DNA of 64,000 bases from Conus ventricosus. Lineage: Eukaryota > Mollusca > Gastropoda > Neogastropoda > Conidae. Position numbers and translations under genes: made by a program. The notes beneath the pieces are model-generated. The model was given only the letters and a program-made list of their open reading frames with translations. It was not told where the DNA came from and made no database searches. How positions within the stretch are numbered: the stretch's first letter is position 1; each line of letters begins with the position of its first letter. Positions 1-12,425 of this stretch are shown in pieces. The stretch is from positions 43,095,950 to 43,159,949 of the forward strand of contig CM031626.1 in NCBI GenBank assembly GCA_018398815.1. Reading direction: 5' to 3'.

Positions 1-782
1 TTCCCAAAGTAGCTGAGAACGATGTACACCGACTCATAGGTGAAACTGGAAAAAACTTGAAAAAGTGAAAGGCCGGGGGGTCCAGGGGCTGCCTAGGCCC
101 CTGGCGGGGTCCATGGGCAGCGCCCCTGGTAGGCGGCCCAGGGGGGCGAAGCCCCCTGGCCGAAATTGATTTTTTGAAAAATTCAGACAAATTTCGTGGC
201 CTCTGGTGAAAGGAAATTTGGAACCGAGGCCTTGTTTGAAACATATTTATTGCTTATATGTGAACAAAAGTCATCATTTTAAATTTAGAAAGACAAAAAA
301 AGAAAAAAACTTGCCCCACAAAAACCAGCTTGGAAGGTGCCTTGGACATAGATGGGCAGTACGGGTATCAAGATCACAAATCTGTGCATTTTCTTTGAGT
401 TTCCACTGTACTTCCAAAACTAACCCATTTTATTACACGGAGAAATAGAACCTTTAACTAACCCTCATATTTATTTTTCTTTTATGTTTTTTTTTTCTTT
501 CTTTAAATATCTTTTTCATACTATTATGTCTCTCTCTCTGCCTTACATTCATCTTTGTGTGTGTGTGCGTGTGTGTGCGTGCGTGTGTGTGTGTCACTAC
601 TGTGACACTTGTGATACAGCACACACACACACACACACACACACCTGCAGGGTCAGTCTACCATGCACGAGAGCACTGGCCAGCTGTTGGTATCATCTTT
701 CACAGAGCTGTGAGTCAACATGTGGATGGAGATGGACCACAGAGGTGGATTATTTCACCACTTTAATGTGTTTGGACAGAAA
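1..782. other. Intergenic or intronic edge with GC-rich hairpin
   Basis: No gene was recognised. Positions 74-160 are strongly G+C-rich and full of short inverted repeats; the clearest is a near-perfect hairpin at 138-159 (stem of C2-A-G5 against C5-T-G2 around a short GCGAAG-type loop). Similar GC-rich palindromic blocks occur in dispersed repeats, but no element end can be fixed here. Positions 557-590 are (GT)n and 620-644 are (CA)n; open frames there are only dinucleotide translation. Confidence 0.5.
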
Positions 783-2002
783 TACAGATGAACCAGGAAG
801 CTGCATTTCAACACATGTGACAGAGATGGAGATGGACCAGAAAGTCACATTTCAACATGTGACAGAAATACAGATGAACCAGGAAGCTGCATTTCAACAC
901 ATGTGACAGAGATGGAGATGGACCAGAAAGTCATTACAACACATGTGGACAAAGATGGAGATGGACCAGAAAGTCATTACAACACATGTGGACAGCGATG
1001 GAGATGGACCAGAAAGTCATTACAACACATGTGGACAAAGATGGAGATGGACCAGAAAGTCATTACAACACATGTGGACAAAGATGGAGATGGACCAGAA
1101 AGTCATTGCAAAACATGTGGACAGCGATGGAGTTGGACCAGAAAGCCACAGCAACACATGTGGACAGAGATGGAGATGGACCAGAAAGCCACAGCAACAT
1201 ATGTGGACAGAGATGGAGATGGACCAGAAAGTCACAGCAACACATGTGGACAGAGATGGAGATGGACCAGAAAGTCATTGCAACACATGTGGACAGAGAT
1301 GGAGATGGACCAGAAAGTCATCGCAACACATGTGGACAGAGATGGAGATGGACCAGAAAGTCATTGCAACACATGTGACAGAGATGGAGATGGACCAGAA
1401 AGTCATCGCAACACATGTGGACAGAGATGGACCAGAAAACTGCCGCATTTCATCATATGCAGATGGAGACAGAGATGGCCAAGAAAGCCATGTTTCAACA
1501 CATTCGGATGGAGATGGATGAAGAACCAGGAAGCCATCTTTCAACACATTCAGATGGAGATCAATGAAGGACCAGAAAGCCGTGTTATTTCAACACATGC
1601 TGACGGAGATGGACAAAGGACCAGAAAGCTGTGTTATTTCAACACATGCGAATGGAGATGGACGAAGGACCAGAAAGCTGTGTTATTTTTAACACATGCA
1701 GATAGAGATAAATGAAGGACCACAAAGCTGTGTTAGTTCAACACATGCAGACGGAGATGAAGGACAAGAAAGCTGTGTCATTTCAACACATGCAGATAGA
1801 GATGAAATGAAGGACAAGAAAGCTGTGTCATTTCAACACATGCCGATGGAGATGAAGGACCAGAAAGCTGTGTTATTTCAACACACGCAGGCAAAGTTGA
1901 ACGACAAGAAAGCTGTGTCGTTTCAACACATGCAAATGGAGATGAATGAAGGACCACAAAGCTGTGTGTTATTTCAACACTCCAAGAGATGTGGGTGGAG
2001 AT
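783..2002. repeat. Minisatellite, 43-bp unit grading into longer units
   Basis: From about 783 to 1430 a 43-bp unit (core GGAGATGGACCAGAAAGTCA, then CAACACATGTGGACA) repeats about a dozen times. From about 1500 to 2002 related but longer units follow (core ATGGAGATGAAGGACCAGAA, then AAGCTGTGTTATTTCAACAC). Because 43 is not a multiple of three and the unit has no stop in the forward frames, a 270-codon open frame spans 903-1715. Its translation merely cycles through three readings of the same unit, so it is not taken as a gene. Confidence 0.9.
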
Positions 2003-2284
2003 GACCAGGGGAAAACATCCATACAACTTAAAAGTAAAGGGGCACTGAAGTTGTGTACGATGCATGAAATTTGACAGACTATATCTTTCTGTTAAATATC
2101 AGGCTGATTGCTTCTACTCTCTTATTCCTTGGCTAGTACTCTACGGATACACCATTGGCAAGATGTTTTCATTTAATATGTGACCATTGGCAAGATGTTT
2201 TCATTCAATATGTGACCATTCTTTATCCCATCATTGAGCTAACTACATACCGTTTTCCAGGATGATGTCCTAATGGGGTTTTGT

Positions 2285-2347
<63 letters not shown>

Positions 2348-2535
2348 CACGCACGCGCACGTGTATACATACACCTACAGGCATGCATGTTATGTCTGTG
2401 TATCTGTGACCGTGTCTTTGTGTGATGCACTTCTTCAGCACAAGACAGCTTCACTTTTACAGAGGATAGAATGAAATCCAACATTCTTTCCATCTTCCTC
2501 AGTTCTTCTTTGAACAAACGCAGTCACATACAGGG
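2003..2535. other. Unannotated stretch with short duplication and (GT)n
   Basis: No gene was seen. A roughly 31-bp segment (ACCATTGGCAAGATGTTTTC and following bases) is duplicated at about 2151-2217. A (GT)n tract with a short CG/CA extension occupies 2286-2352. Confidence 0.6.
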
Positions 2536-2693
2536 CGTCATCCAAGGGACGTGGCCAGGAGTGGAGTCAGCCACACTGATATGGGCTGCCAACAGACAGT
2601 CTCCTCTAACCTGGTGTCTCCAATGCGGATGGAACCCATAACCCTTGAATCAAGACAAAGACGCTTTACCCACTGAGCCAATTTGGGCCCCAA
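2536..2693 (-). mobile_element. tRNA-derived SINE, minus strand
   Basis: Read on the minus strand from 2693, the sequence has a tRNA-like head. A box-A-like stretch (TTGGCTCAGTGGGTAAAGCG) is followed about 30 nt later by a box-B-like GGGTTCCATCC, the usual internal RNA polymerase III promoter layout. About 90 nt of unrelated body follow. It cannot be a functional tRNA because no paired acceptor stem or clean anticodon arm is evident. Element ends are approximate and no target-site duplication was established. Confidence 0.6.
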
Positions 2694-2700
2694 GGTCAAT

Positions 2701-3852
2701 TTCCCTTCATTGCTTGTCACTTACCCACTCATACCAGACACAAAACAGATCTGAGTAAAGGCTGAGCTTCAAAATCTTCTGTCTGGGACAAGTCTCCATC
2801 ACCAACCCTAATCTGGACTTGTAACATGTTTTTGTAAAGAAACGTCAGTAGAAGGTTGCTAGTTTTCAATACTTTCATTGAATTAATCTACTTTATATTG
2901 TAACCAACCACAAGGGGTTGTATCAGGGCTCTCATTTCATCAAAGTCAATTTCTTACATTGTGTTAAAAGTTTTGGGTTTTTTCAAATCAGTAAACAAGA
3001 TTTTATGAAAGATGCAGAATTTTCCTTCAAATCTGCAATCTGATGAAAAATATCTACCTCTTTCAACAACTTTAAAATCACATGGGATGCAGCACATCAA
3101 CAGAGTTTGTAATGGAGTATGCTGCAAAGAGTTCATGCCCAACATCATTTCTAAACAGTCCCTACATGCCACAAGAACATGTTTCACAGTCAGTGCTACA
3201 CTGAATGGAATGCATCATGAAGCTTCCTAACATCATCTCTAAACAGTCCCTACATGCCACAAGAACATGTTTCACAGTCAGTGCTACACTGAACGGAATG
3301 CATCATGAAGCTTCCTCCTTTCAACACACATGAGGGGCTGGAAACAAGAGTGGTCTGCGCATATTCAGCAAAAAGAAAAAAAAATGTTTCTTCTTCGTAG
3401 CCACCAGTGATGGAAGGTTGAAGACCTGACATAAAAATACTGCATATCTTTTATCTGATGTCATCACGGCATTGCAACCCGGAAAATGTCCTTCACGCCA
3501 AGAGTTATTCGTCACTGAGAAGGATCAGGGGTCGTCGGCCATCTCCACCACTCAGTCCGTGCATGAGTGACTCGCTCACACTCTCTCAAAGTGCGACCAA
3601 CCAGGACACAGAGCATGCCTGTGTGCTGCTGAGGGTGCAGCGCCACATCAACACACGACACACTGGTGGAGGTTAGAGAGTGCCGTGCAGCGCTCAGTCT
3701 AGTTCTCGCCAGGCTTACTGTCTTGCGGTGTTTCCGATAGGGGGAGGGATCGGAGGTACACAAACATAACATGCTCTGTCGCCTCATTTCGCTCTGTCAT
3801 CAGACACGCTGTGCATCATTTTCTTTCATTTCACATGTGTGTCTGTGAGTGA

Positions 3853-3904
<52 letters not shown>

Positions 3905-4051
3905 GAGAGAGAGAGTGTATGAGAGAGAGAGAGTGTGTGTGTGTGTTAAATTAAGTGTGTATGGGCGTGTCTGTTTGTCTGTCTCTGCATGTGTGTGTGA
4001 TATGTCTGCCTGCCTGCATGTATGCAAGTGTATGTGTGCGCATGAATGTTG

Positions 4052-4105
<54 letters not shown>

Positions 4106-4270
4106 CTCCCTTCCTCCGCATGTCTTTAAGTCTGTGTGTGTGCATGCATGCTTGTATGTGTGCCTGTATGCCTTCATAACAGTATTTTCCCCCACAATAC
4201 CTAATTGATATATGCAGCAACACATGTGCATATATGCACACACATCACACACACACTCACACACACACAC
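2701..4270. other. Unannotated stretch with duplication and (GA)n/(GT)n tracts
   Basis: No recognisable gene was found. A segment of about 85 bp covering CATCTCTAAACAGTCCCTAC to CATCATGAAGCTTCCT is tandemly duplicated at about 3140-3313. (GA)n lies at 3848-3935 and (GT)n at 4053-4105. At 3726-3750 there is a short GGGGGAGGGATCGGAGG motif resembling part of the LINE-associated segments at 34455 and 35550, but it is too short to classify. Confidence 0.55.
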
Positions 4271-4272
4271 TC

Positions 4273-4400
4273 TGGAATAACTCAAAGGGTAGAGTACCAA
4301 ATCCACAATCCTGGTGATCTTGTGGTAACAGGTTCGAATCTCCACTGGGCTCATTCGATACAGGGGGATTTCTCCCACTGAGTTAACTTAAGTTCAAACT
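4273..4400 (+). mobile_element. tRNA-derived SINE head, plus strand
   Basis: Positions 4276-4297 resemble a tRNA D-arm/box A (AACTCAAAGGGTAGAGTACC), and 4331-4342 give a near-consensus box B (GGTTCGAATCTC). The spacing fits an RNA polymerase III promoter in a tRNA-derived SINE. The sequence downstream to about 4400 is probably the SINE body, whose 3' end is not defined. A degraded tRNA pseudogene is the alternative. Confidence 0.55.
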
Positions 4401-5068
4401 CCATTTCCTAAAAGTCCTTAAAAATGAGACAATAAACCAAGGTTCCTTGTGTGAATGCACACATAAGATCTGGAGCACACGCAAAATCCCCTCATCAGCT
4501 TTCGGAAGAGAACTCCACTTTGACCACTTACATGGGCTCTACCTATATGCGTTATATGCATCCTATGTGGGGGAAAAACGAAGGAATTACCGCAAAACTG
4601 AGTGACTAATGTTCAACTGAATAACACAGGAAATGAATGCTGTGCCAGCAGGCATCTCTTCTGTCGGCCCTACCCACACATGCAGCCTGTTGTGTAACTA
4701 GAATGGGGGTTGTAAAGTAGCTAGAGTGTGGTCCCTAACCCAAGGCCTGTGCAATTCTCAATGTATGAAAACACACCCATAGCCTCACTGTCAGTCATCT
4801 AAAGTCACAAGCACACACATCGCTGACATACACAGGAATACCTAAGCTAGACAGACACATAAAACAGGACTGTTCTACACACAGAACAACTTTCAAGTCT
4901 GGATCAGTTGTTCCATCCCTCTGCACTCACTCACACACAGCGACAAAGACACACAGAGGACCACAATGTCAGTTACTCTCATACTGTCCTGAAACTATTT
5001 CTGGAAAGAAGGTTCAAAGTGCTAGTTCTCCTTCTCTCTTGTTCCCCTTCTTTCATCCCTCTTGTATC
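4401..5068. other. No recognisable feature
   Basis: AT-moderate non-coding sequence without a convincing gene, splice-bounded exon or mobile element. It runs directly into the large minisatellite that follows. Confidence 0.5.
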
Positions 5069-8000
5069 ACAGTGGGACTCTCTAAATTGTAGCACTTCTA
5101 CATTCAGGAAGCTTTTACTGAAGGCAATCAGTGGGACTCTCTAAATTGTAGCACTTCTACATTCAGGAAGTTTTACTGAAGGCAATCAGTGGGACTCTCT
5201 AAATTGTAGCACTTCTACATTCAGGAAGGTTTTACTGAAGGCAATCAGTGGGACTCTCTAAATTGTAGCACTTCTACATTCAGGAAGCTTTTACTGAAGG
5301 CAATCAGTGGGACTCTCTAAATTGTAGCACTTCTACATTCAGGGAAGGTTTTACTGAAGGCAATCAGTGGGACTCTCTAAATTGTAGCACTTCTACATTC
5401 AGGAAGCTTTACTGAAGGCAATCAGTGGGACTCTCTAAATTGTAGCACTTCTACATTCAGGTAGCTTTTACTGAAGGCAATCAGTGGGACTCTCTAAATT
5501 GTAGCACTTCTACATTCAGGAAGCTTTACTGAAGGCAATCAGTGGGACTCTCTAAATTTTAGCACTTCTACATTCAGGAAGCTTTACTGAAGGCAATCAG
5601 TGGACTCTCTAAATTGTAGCACTTCTACATTCAGGAAGCTTTACTGAAGGCAATCATGGGACTCTCTAAATTGTAGCACTTCTACATTCAGGAAGCTTTT
5701 ACTGAAGGCAATCAGTGGGACTCTCTAAATAGTAGCACTTCTACATTCAGGAAGCTTTTACTGAAGGCAATCAGTGGGACTCTCTAAATTGTAGCACTTC
5801 TACATTCAGGAAGCTTTACTGAAGGCAATCAGTGGGACTCTCTAAATTGTAGCACTTCTACATTCAGGAAGCTTTACTGAAGGCAATCAGTGGGGCTCTC
5901 TAAATTGTAGCACTTCTACATTCAGGAAGCTTTACTGAAGGCAATCAGTGGGACTCTCTAAATTGTAGCACTTCTACATTCAGGAAGCTTTACTGAAGGC
6001 AATCAGTGGGACTCTCTAAATTGTAGCACTTCTACATTCAGGAAGCTTTACTGAAGGCAATCATGGGAGTCTCTAAATTGTAGCACTTCTACATTCAGGA
6101 AGCTTTTACTGAAGGCAATCAGTGGGACTCTCTAAATTGTAGCACTTCTACATTCAGGAAGCTTTACTGAAGGCAATCAGTGGGACTCTCTAAATTGTAG
6201 CACTTCTACATTCAGGAGTTTTTTCTGAAGGCAATCAGTGGGACTCTCTAAATTGTAGCACTTCTACATTCAGGAGCTTTACTGAAGGCAATCAGTGGGA
6301 CTCTCTAAATTGTAGCACTTCTTTCATTCAGGAAGCTTTACTGAAGGCAATCAGTGGGGCTCTCTAAATTGTAGCACTTCTACATTCAGGAAGGTTTTAC
6401 TGAAGGCAATCAGTGGGACTCTCTAAATTGTAGCACTTCTACATTCAGGGGCTTTACTGAAGGCAATCAGTGGGACTCTCTAAATTGTAGCACTTCTACA
6501 TTCAGGAAGCTTTTACTGAAGGCAATCAGTGGGACTCTCTAAATTGTAGCACTTCTACATTCAGGAAGGTTTTACTGAAGGCAATCAGTGGGACTCTCTA
6601 AATTGTAGCACTTCTACATTCAGGAAGGTTTTACTGAAGGCAATCAGTGGGACTCTCTAAATTGTAGCACTTCTACATTCAGGAAGGTTTTACTGAAGGC
6701 AATCAGTGGACTCTCTAAATTGTAGCACTTCTACATTCAGGAGTTTTACTGAAGGCAATCAGTGGGACTCTCTAAATTGTAGCACTTCTACATTCAGGAG
6801 GTTTTACTGAAGGCAATCAGTGGACTCTCTTAAAGTGTAGCACTTCTACATTCAGGAAGCTTTTACTGAAGGCAATCAGTGGGACTCTCTAAATTGTAGC
6901 ACTTCTACATTCAGGAAGCTTTTACTGAAGGCAATCAGTGGGACTCTCTAATTGTAGCACTTCTACATTCAGGAAGGTTTACTGAAGGCAATTGTAGCAC
7001 TTCTACATTCAGGAAGCTTTTACTGAAGGCAATCAGTGGGACTCTCTAAATTGTAGCACTTCTACATTCAGGATGCTTTACTGAAGGGAATCAGTGGGAC
7101 TTCCTAAATTGTAGCACTCTACATTCAGGAAGCTTTACTGAAGGCAATCAGTGGGACTCTCTAAATTGTAGCACTTCTACATTCAGGAAGCTTTTACTGA
7201 AGGCAATCAGTGGGACTCTCTAAATTGTAGCACTTCTACATTCAGGAAGTTTTACTGAAGGCAATCAGTGGGACTCTCTAAATTGTAGCACTTCTACATT
7301 CAGGAAGCTTTTACTGAAGGCAATCAGTGGGACTCTCTAAATTGTAGCACTTCTACATTCAGGAAGCTTTACTGAAGGCAATCAGTGGGGACTCTCTAAA
7401 TTGTAGCACTTCTACATTCAGGAAGGTTTACTGAAGGCAATTGTAGCACTTCTACATTCAGGAAGTTTTACTGAAGGCAATCAGTGGGACTCTCTAAATT
7501 GTAGCACTTCTACATTCAGGAAGCTTTACTGAAGGCAATCAGTGGGACTCTCTAATTGTAGCACTTCTACATTCAGGAAGCTTTACTGAAGGCAATCAGT
7601 GGGACTCTCTAAATTGTAGCACTTCTACATTCAGGAAGCTTTTACTGAAGGCAATCAGTGGGACTCTCTAAATTGTAGCACTTCTACATTCAGGAAGGTT
7701 TTACTGAAGGCAATCAGTGGGACTCTCTAAATTGTAGCACTTCTACATTCAGGAAGCTTTTACTGAAGGCAATCAGTGGGACTCTCTAAATTGTAGCACT
7801 TCTACATTCAGGAAGCTTTACTGAAGGCAATCAGTGGGACTCTCTAAATTGTAGCATTCTACATTCAGGAAGGTTTACTGAAGGCAATTGTAGCACTTCT
7901 ACATTCAGGAAGCTTTTACTGAAGGCAATCAGTGGGACTCTCTAAATTGTAGCACTTCTACATTCAGGAAGCTTTACTGAAGGCAATCAGTGGGACTCTC

Positions 8001-9206
8001 TAAATTGTAGCACTTCTACATTCAGAAGCTTTACTGAAGGCAATCAGTGGGACTCTCTAAATTGTAGCACTTCTACATTCAGGAAGCTTTTACTGAAGGC
8101 AATCAGTGGGACTCTCTAAATTGTAGCACTTCTACATTCAGGAAGCTTTACTGAAGGCAATCAGTGGGACTCTCTAAATTGTAGCACTTCTACATTCAGG
8201 AGTTTTACTGAAGGCAATCAGTGGGACTCTCTAAATTGTAGCACTTCTACATTCAGGAGCTTTACTGAAGGCAATCAGTGGGACTCTCTAAATTGTAGCA
8301 CTTCTACATTCAGGAAGCTTTACTGAAGGCAATCAGTGGGACTCTCTAAATTGTAGCACTTCTACATTCAGGAAGGTTTTACTGAAGGCAATCAGTGGGA
8401 CTCTCTAATTGTAGCACTTCTACATTCAGGAGCTTTACTGAAGGCAATCAGTGGGACTCTCTAAATTGTAGCACTTCTACATTCAGGAAGCTTTTACTGA
8501 AGGCAATCAGTGGGACTCTCTAAATTGTAGCACTTCTACATTCAGGAAGCTTTTACTGAAGGCAATCAGTGGGACTCTCTAAATTGTAGCACTTCTACAT
8601 TCAGGAAGCTTTACTGAAGGCAATCAGTGGGACTCTCTAAATTGTAGCACTTCTACATTCAGGAAGGTTTTACTGAAGGCAATCAGTGGGACTCTCTAAA
8701 TTGTAGCACTTCTACATTCAGGAAGCTTTACTGAAGGCAATCAGTGGGACTCTCTAAATTGTAGCACTTCTACATTCAGGAGCTTTACTGAAGGCAATCA
8801 GTGGGACTCTCTAAATTGTAGCACTTCTACATTCAGGAAGCTTTACTGAAGACAATCAGTGGGACTCTCTAAATTGTAGCACTTCTACATTCAGGAAGGT
8901 TTTACTGAAGGCAATCAGTGGGACTCTCTAAATTGTAGCACTTCTACATTCAGGAAGCTTTACTGAAGGCAATCAGTGGGACTCTCTAAATTGTAGCACT
9001 TCTACATTCAGGAAGCTTTACTGAAGGCAATCAGTGGGACTCTCTAAATTGTAGCACTTCTACATTCAGGAAGCTTTACTGAAGGCAATCAGTGGGACTC
9101 TCTAAATTGTAGCACTTCTACATTCAGGAAGGTTTTACTGAAGGCAATCAGTGGGACTCTCTAAATTGTAGCACTTCTACATTCAGGAGCTTTACTGAAG
9201 GCAATG
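5069..9206. repeat. Large 4.1-kb minisatellite, 57-60 bp unit
   Basis: About 70 tandem copies carry the core CAGTGGGACTCTCTAAATTG, TAGCACTTCTACATTCAGGA, then AGCTTTTACTGAAGGCAAT. Copies are highly similar and differ mainly by one-base length changes in short homopolymer runs (G2-4, T3-5). A few units are truncated by about 20 bp, joining GGCAAT directly to TGTAGCACTT (for example near 6990, 7440 and 7885). The length variation destroys any long frame, so no protein is suggested. The array lies 3' of the last VPS13 exon seen in the window. Confidence 0.95.
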
Positions 9207-9464
9207 AAATAAACATGTACATATTCCAGAGAAAAAAAAAGTTTCTACAGGGACAGAGTCTTGATCATTTTGGTCTCTACCCAGAGACTTCACAGCTACA
9301 TGAACAAAAACCGCTCCAGATAAACACTGCTCTCCCTCAGGGCCCCACCCCATCCCTCCCCTCCTTCAACCCATCCCCCCCATCCCCAGCCCCACTCATG
9401 CGACTACCTCCTCTTTTCCCTGCACACTGTGTGGTGTTAGTGCTTATCTCCCCTGTCCCCTCAC

Positions 9465-9579
9465 CTCCGTGCTCTGCACGTCCTTGTTCTTGCTCTTGCA
9501 CTGCACTGTGCCGGAGCTGCCCACCGTGTCCAGAGAAAACTTGTCCGACCACTCCAGGCTGTCGATGCGTAGCTGGGGC
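9465..9579 (-). CDS. VPS13: VPS13-like exon (SLDTVGS segment)
   Basis: The minus-strand exon is bounded by an acceptor ending GGCAG and by the donor GAG|GTGAGG. It encodes about 38 residues, including QLRIDSLEWSDKFSLDTVGS and SGTVQCKSKNKDVQSTE. The tract W-S-x-x-F-S-L-D-T-V-G-S-x-G is highly characteristic of VPS13A and VPS13C, just after the second part of the adaptor-binding region. VPS13 proteins are long rod-like lipid transporters acting at membrane contact sites. The preceding exon (23804-23902) ends in phase 0, but this one starts with one extra base (CCCC where CCC would fit), so the join is off by one. That suggests a sequence error or a decayed copy. No following exon was found between 1 and 9464. 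Confidence 0.8.
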
Positions 9580-9595
9580 CTGCCGTCAGCAACAT

Positions 9596-9959
9596 TCCTC
9601 ATGATAAATCTTCATCATCATCATCGTCACCATCGTCACCATCATCATCACCATCATCATCATCATGATTATCATTATTATTATTATTACTATTGCTATT
9701 ATTACTATTACTCTCATTATCATTATATTATCATCATAATTACAGTTTCTGCGATTACTATCATCATCATCATTATTTCTATTATAACTAAAATGAACGA
9801 TACCTATAAATCATAGTATGGTATTTCAATTAAGTCAAAAGACTAGAACAGCGTACACACATACCAGCAGCACCATGTTTACACACACTTCAACCATTTC
9901 ACTTAAGCTAATCACACCCTAACCCCTTTTAAGTGCCCCCTACCCTACCCCAACACTAC

Positions 9960-9999
<40 letters not shown>

Positions 10000-10000
10000 G
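9596..10000. repeat. Trinucleotide (ATC/ATT)n and (CA)n tracts
   Basis: Positions 9612-9790 are a degenerate (CAT)n/(ATT)n tract just beyond the 9465-9579 exon on its intron side. Positions 9963-9998 are (CA)n. The histidine- and tyrosine-rich open frame across the first tract is simple-repeat translation. Confidence 0.8.
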
Positions 10001-10009
10001 TGCGCACAC

Positions 10010-10140
10010 ATTCCCCTTCTCTGGGATGCTGTGAAAACTGGATGGAAGCGAGTTCCAGATCTTTGGTGCATCAAAACTAAGAATGCGCCCTCTAATAAAT
10101 TTCATAAACTTCTTCAGACAACTGCTGTAGATCATGTCAA
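10010..10140 (-). pseudogene. LINE reverse-transcriptase C-terminal remnant
   Basis: On the minus strand the frame contains SFDAPKIWNSLPSSFHSIPE, matching the A-P-x-I-W-N-S-L-P signature seen near the C-terminus of reverse transcriptases in CR1/L2/Jockey-type LINEs. The same signature occurs in the clearer fragment at 35246-35557. The remnant is bounded on one side by (CA)n and on the other by a 45-bp minisatellite. Only a few dozen residues remain, so it is non-functional and family assignment is tentative. Confidence 0.45.
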
Positions 10141-10700
10141 CAATGTTCGATTTCATGGATTTCTTCAGACTTCTGCAGTACATCAGGTCAACAATTTTTC
10201 ATTTCATGGATTTCTCCAGACTACCGCTGTAGATCATGTCAACAACGTTCATGGATTTCTTCAGACTACCGCTGTAGATCATGTCAACAACGTTCATGGA
10301 TTTCTTCAGACTACCGCTGTAGATCATGTCAACAACGTTCATGGATTTCTTCAGACTACCGCTGAAGATCATGTCAACAACGTTCATGGATTTCTTCAGA
10401 CTACCGCTGTAGATCATGTCAACAATGTTCATGGATTTCTTCAGACTACCGCTGAAGATCATGTCAACAACGTTCATGGATTTCTTCAGACTACCGCTGT
10501 AGATCATGTCAACAACGTTCATGGATTTCTTCAAATTACTGCTGTAGATCATGTCAACAATGTCCATGGATTTCTTCAAATTACTGCTGTAGATCATGTC
10601 AATAATGTCCATGGATTTCTTCAAATTACTGCTGTAGATCATGTCAACAATGTCCATGGATTTCTTCAAATTACTGCCGTAGATCATGTCAACAGTGTTT
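10141..10700. repeat. Minisatellite, 45-bp unit, open in both directions
   Basis: About 12 copies of a 45-bp unit (TTCATGGATTTCTTCAGACT, ACCGCTGTAGATCATGTCAA, CAACG). The first copies, near 10100-10200, are more divergent. Since 45 is divisible by three, a 15-residue repeat reads open on the plus strand (FLQTTAVDHVNNVHG) and on the minus strand (MVDMIYSGSLKKSMN-like). There is no splice or homology evidence for a protein. Confidence 0.9.
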
Positions 10701-10744
10701 TATTTCATGGATATCTTCTGACTGTTGATGCAACAAAAAATTAA

Positions 10745-12070
10745 CAATGTCTCAATGGAGGGACTTCACCACACTATTCATGTTAATTTGGCTGCGCTAC
10801 TGTTCTTTTCAACATGCATGCAACAAATTCTATTCACCATAGTGGCTATGTGTCTACAATAATCATGACAATGACAATGATAGTAACTTCTCTTCCTCAC
10901 ACATAGGCACACACATACACCATGTCTGAAACTGTAGCAAGTTTATGTTTACCACCAACGGCAAACTAAAACACTGATACAGGAAACAAATATACATGTG
11001 AGCATGCATACACATACACACACATGCAATATGCATGTGCACATATCAAACACGTCAAGAAACATCTCCATGGATCAAGTCTGCTCGATATTAATACACA
11101 TAAACCAAAAACAATGACAACAACAACAACTGATGCACAGTCTCACAAAACAAAACTAAATGCAAACCTAACTATCATTTAATTAAAAAACAAAAAAAGA
11201 AAAAAAAAGGCAACTTGCAGCAGAACATCAAGCCTCCAAATCCACATTAATCCTGACAAAGACTGAGAAAGCGAATCTCAATGGACTGCTTTCTGTGCAC
11301 CAAACTAAACCAATACACTGAACTATTTTCTATGCGCTAAACTGAACTGGCAAAAGCTCTGAAAGCAGCTCTAAACAGACCATTTTCTATGGATTACAAG
11401 CACAATGTGCACACAACACAGATTGAAAAAAAAGGGCAAAAGGTGAACTCTAACAGGACTTCTAATCTTTTCTTTTTCACCATGCTATAAATCCAGATTT
11501 TTAAAAAACAACATACAGAAACAAACTCTGCGTCCATTATGACATATTTTTCACTGCCAGGCAGGAAACTACATTAAAATAATAAACAAAAACAAAAGTT
11601 CCCAAACCACAAACTCTCGCAAAATATACTTTTAGTATCAGGTTTTCAGACAAGATTAGACATGTGTGCGAAAAACGAAAATGTAGCAACGCCCGAGTCC
11701 CAACAGGATGAACTGTTTGCGTTGAGTGAGTGAAAGTGTAAGGTGCTAAAAAGTTACTGCGGCACTACACCCCTGCAGACCTCAGTTTGAACAGTTTAAA
11801 GCTGTACGCTATGAATACAAGCAATCCAACTTTCAGTCTGATCTAAACCATTCTTGTCGGTGTGTGTGCAGGTTGTATTAGGTGCAACATAAAATTCACA
11901 AGTGCCAGCAAGGCACGTTTCAGGTGGTACATGTGGAACAACATCAGGTGAAACTCAGTGTAGACTGGGGACTGCTGGACACCAAGCACAGTACTCAGCT
12001 TCAATAACACTGGAACGACCGAGTTCTACAACCAACAGAACAGTCATCGAACCGCAGTACCTGAGGCAAG
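10745..12070. other. Intronic sequence, no recognisable feature
   Basis: AT-rich non-coding sequence with short poly-A and CA-rich stretches. I found no exon, RNA gene or mobile-element signature. Confidence 0.5.
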
Positions 12071-12074
12071 TCAG

Positions 12075-12425
12075 ACATACAACACATTGCGTGACAAAGG
12101 TCAGGCACACATCACACCACATGACCTGTGTAAGAGGTCAGACACACATCACATCATATGACCTGTTTAAGAGGTCAGACACACATCACACCACATGACC
12201 TGTGTAAGAGGTCAGACACACATCACACCACATGACCTGTGTAAGAGGTCAGACACACATCACATCATATGACCTGTGTAAGAGGTCAGACATATATTAC
12301 ATCACATGACCTGTGTAAAAGGTCAGACACACGTCACATCACACGACCTGTGTAAGAGGTCAGACGTTCACCACATCCCACGGCCTGTGTCAGTCATACA
12401 GAGGTCAGACCTTCACCACCGTTAC
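12075..12425. repeat. Minisatellite, about 36-bp unit
   Basis: About nine copies of a unit with core AGGTCAGACACACATCACAC followed by CACATGACCTGTGTAAG. Copies at the right edge (12360-12420) are more diverged. AGGTCA and TGACCT half-sites occur in every unit; they resemble nuclear-receptor half-sites but probably reflect repeat composition only. Confidence 0.9.

Noticed and set aside
903..1715. 270-codon open frame
   Set aside because: It arises from a 43-bp unit read successively in three frames; the reverse strand is equally open in segments.
3512..3787. 91-codon minus-strand frame as a possible VPS13 exon
   Set aside because: The sequence does not match the expected VPS13 pattern after SLDTVGS and has no consistent splice sites.
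2536..4350. Functional tRNA genes at 2622-2693 (minus) and 4273-4350 (plus)
   Set aside because: A and B boxes are present, but acceptor and anticodon arms do not pair convincingly and extra body sequence follows, so SINE is preferred.
5069..9206. CRISPR-like array (regular about 30-77 bp periodicity here and in other arrays)
   Set aside because: There are no unique spacers between conserved repeats and no cas genes; the whole unit is repeated. These are eukaryotic minisatellites.
9337..9604. Proline-rich plus-strand frame over the VPS13 exon
   Set aside because: It is the antisense shadow of the exon at 9465-9579 and pyrimidine-rich intron.
12075..12425. Cluster of AGGTCA/TGACCT nuclear-receptor half-sites
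   Set aside because: The half-sites come from the repeated unit itself; spacing is fixed by the unit and nothing else indicates an enhancer.
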